Shown here one piece after another: positions 4,905-5,770 of a DNA stretch of 5,770 bases. The stretch lies in assembly GCA_002327985.1 (NCBI GenBank), contig DCVM01000072.1, positions 5,620 to 11,389 on the forward strand, in the 5' to 3' direction. This DNA comes from Syntrophaceae bacterium UBA2188. GTDB lineage: Bacteria > Desulfobacterota > BSN033 > UBA1163. Position 1 is the first letter of the stretch. Each line of letters begins with the position of its first letter. A program made the position numbers and the translations under genes. The notes beneath the pieces are model-generated. The model did not search any database, was not told the DNA's origin, and was given only the letters and a program-made list of their open reading frames with translations.

Positions 4905-5770
4905 TTGGATCAAAAAATAGGACGCAATGAAAGATTAGACCGGGGTATTAAAGTTCGAACGGAGGGCATCTATGCCATTTCCTCATGGAAGGGGATGGCC
5001 TATGCCTTACTTCCAACATTTTCTTTTGTCTTGGGAATGCTGATCCTTCCTTTGATCGTCCCATCGATGACATGGCAAAGGATAATGACCATTTCCTGTA
5101 TTTTTGCTTTGTTGGCTTTAAGTTTTGATTTTCTGGCTCATTTCGTCGGAATCGTCTGTTTAGGGGGAGCATTCTTTACAGGAGTGGGTGGATATATATC
5201 TGGGGTTCTAAATTCCGCATTTGGGTTACCAATGGTCATCACCATTCCTATCGCCACCATCGCAGGAGGGGCCATTTGCACTCTTTTTTTAATTCCCTGC
5301 TTGCCAATACGAGGCATTTACTTTGCCATAGTGAGCCTGATGTACCCGATACTATTTCATAGGGTGATTCAGGCTCTCAATATTTTCGGTGGCACGGATG
5401 GTTTGCCTGGGCTGGCTACTTTCCCGAATATATGGGTTGAGCTATACTTCATCATACCCATGACTCTCCTTTTCACCTTCGGTCTGAGAAGATTAGTGAA
5501 CGAAGACTTTGGGATTGTATTGCGTGCCATAAAAGATAATGACCAGGCCGTCAGGGCCTCTAATATCAATATCGCCTGGTATAAAACGAAAGCAGTATTT
5601 ATAGCCTCAGCGATAGGTTGCTTTGCAGGTGCTTGTCTTGCCCACCTTTACGGTTGGGTGGGTTTATCCTTATTTGCTTTAGATTTTTCCATATTCCCCA
5701 TTGCTGCTACCGTGGTGGGAGGGGCAGGTACTTTGGTAGGTCCCATCATAGGAGCTTTCATCTTGGCTCC
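4905..5770 (+). CDS. LivM-type inner-membrane permease, 3'-truncated by window edge
   Basis: An open frame runs from TTG 4905 to the window end, giving 288 residues with no stop. A complete LivM-like protein would need some tens more. A hydrophilic N-terminus of about 30 residues is followed by many membrane segments. Diagnostic LivM motifs: LPIRGIYFAIVSL (133-145), the usual L-R-GIYFAIVTL; GGTDGLPGL (162-170); the ATPase-docking loop GIVLRAIKDNDQAVRASNIN (203-222); and VVGGAGTLVGPIIGAFIL (270-287). It pairs with the LivH-like permease encoded 3 nt upstream. The first in-frame ATG is at 4995 (codon 31), right at the first membrane segment and with its purine-rich stretch too close, so TTG 4905 with GAGGAAAGGG upstream is preferred. 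If 4995 were used, only the charged tail would be lost. ATPase genes (LivG/LivF) are expected to follow off the right edge. Confidence 0.92.
   Translation, partial: MDQKIGRNERLDRGIKVRTEGIYAISSWKGMAYALLPTFSFVLGMLILPLIVPSMTWQRIMTISCIFALLALSFDFLAHFVGIVCLGGAFFTGVGGYISGVLNSAFGLPMVITIPIATIAGGAICTLFLIPCLPIRGIYFAIVSLMYPILFHRVIQALNIFGGTDGLPGLATFPNIWVELYFIIPMTLLFTFGLRRLVNEDFGIVLRAIKDNDQAVRASNINIAWYKTKAVFIASAIGCFAGACLAHLYGWVGLSLFALDFSIFPIAATVVGGAGTLVGPIIGAFILA

Noticed and set aside
4948..5569. Minus-strand ORFs opposite the LivM-like gene
   Set aside because: The plus-strand frame from 4905 to the window end carries all LivM motifs; the antisense frames show none.

Overview
The window holds seven genes, all on the + strand and closely spaced. 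It reads as part of an uptake and activation locus for an organic acid, probably aromatic or heteroaromatic. The genes are: (1) the 3' end of a molybdenum hydroxylase large subunit (xanthine dehydrogenase / 4-hydroxybenzoyl-CoA reductase family); (2) a MoeB/ThiF/HesA-type E1-like adenylyltransferase; (3) a MoaD/ThiS-type sulfur carrier ending in Gly-Gly; (4) a PaaK-type (phenylacetate-CoA ligase family) adenylate-forming enzyme; (5) a secreted LivK-type substrate-binding protein; (6) a LivH-type permease; (7) a LivM-type permease cut off by the right edge. The ATPase genes (LivG/LivF) would be expected just beyond the window.

Layout: 1-150 is the Mo-hydroxylase tail. 192-926 and 946-1203 are the E1/sulfur-carrier pair, 19 nt apart. 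1280-2599 is the ligase. A 145-nt gap follows, holding an orphan near-perfect Shine-Dalgarno sequence and no real ORF. 2745-4028, 4035-4901 and 4905-5770 are the transporter genes, with gaps of only 6 and 3 nt. I saw no tRNA, rRNA, CRISPR array, insertion sequence or convincing terminator. The longest stretch without a gene is the 145-nt gap.

How the genes may work together (inference): the Liv-type ABC importer brings in a carboxylate, the PaaK-like ligase converts it to an acyl-adenylate and CoA thioester, and the Mo-hydroxylase adds or removes a hydroxyl on the ring or acyl-CoA. The E1/sulfur-carrier pair probably supplies dithiolene sulfur for the pterin of the Mo enzyme. It could instead deliver sulfur to the ligase substrate. 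The substrate cannot be read from the sequence.

Organism: a bacterium with moderate base composition, strong AAGGAGGT-type ribosome binding sites and some use of TTG starts. Liv-type transporters next to PaaK-like ligases and Mo-hydroxylases are common in anaerobic degraders such as Desulfobacterota (former Deltaproteobacteria). That placement is a guess from gene content, not a demonstrated assignment.
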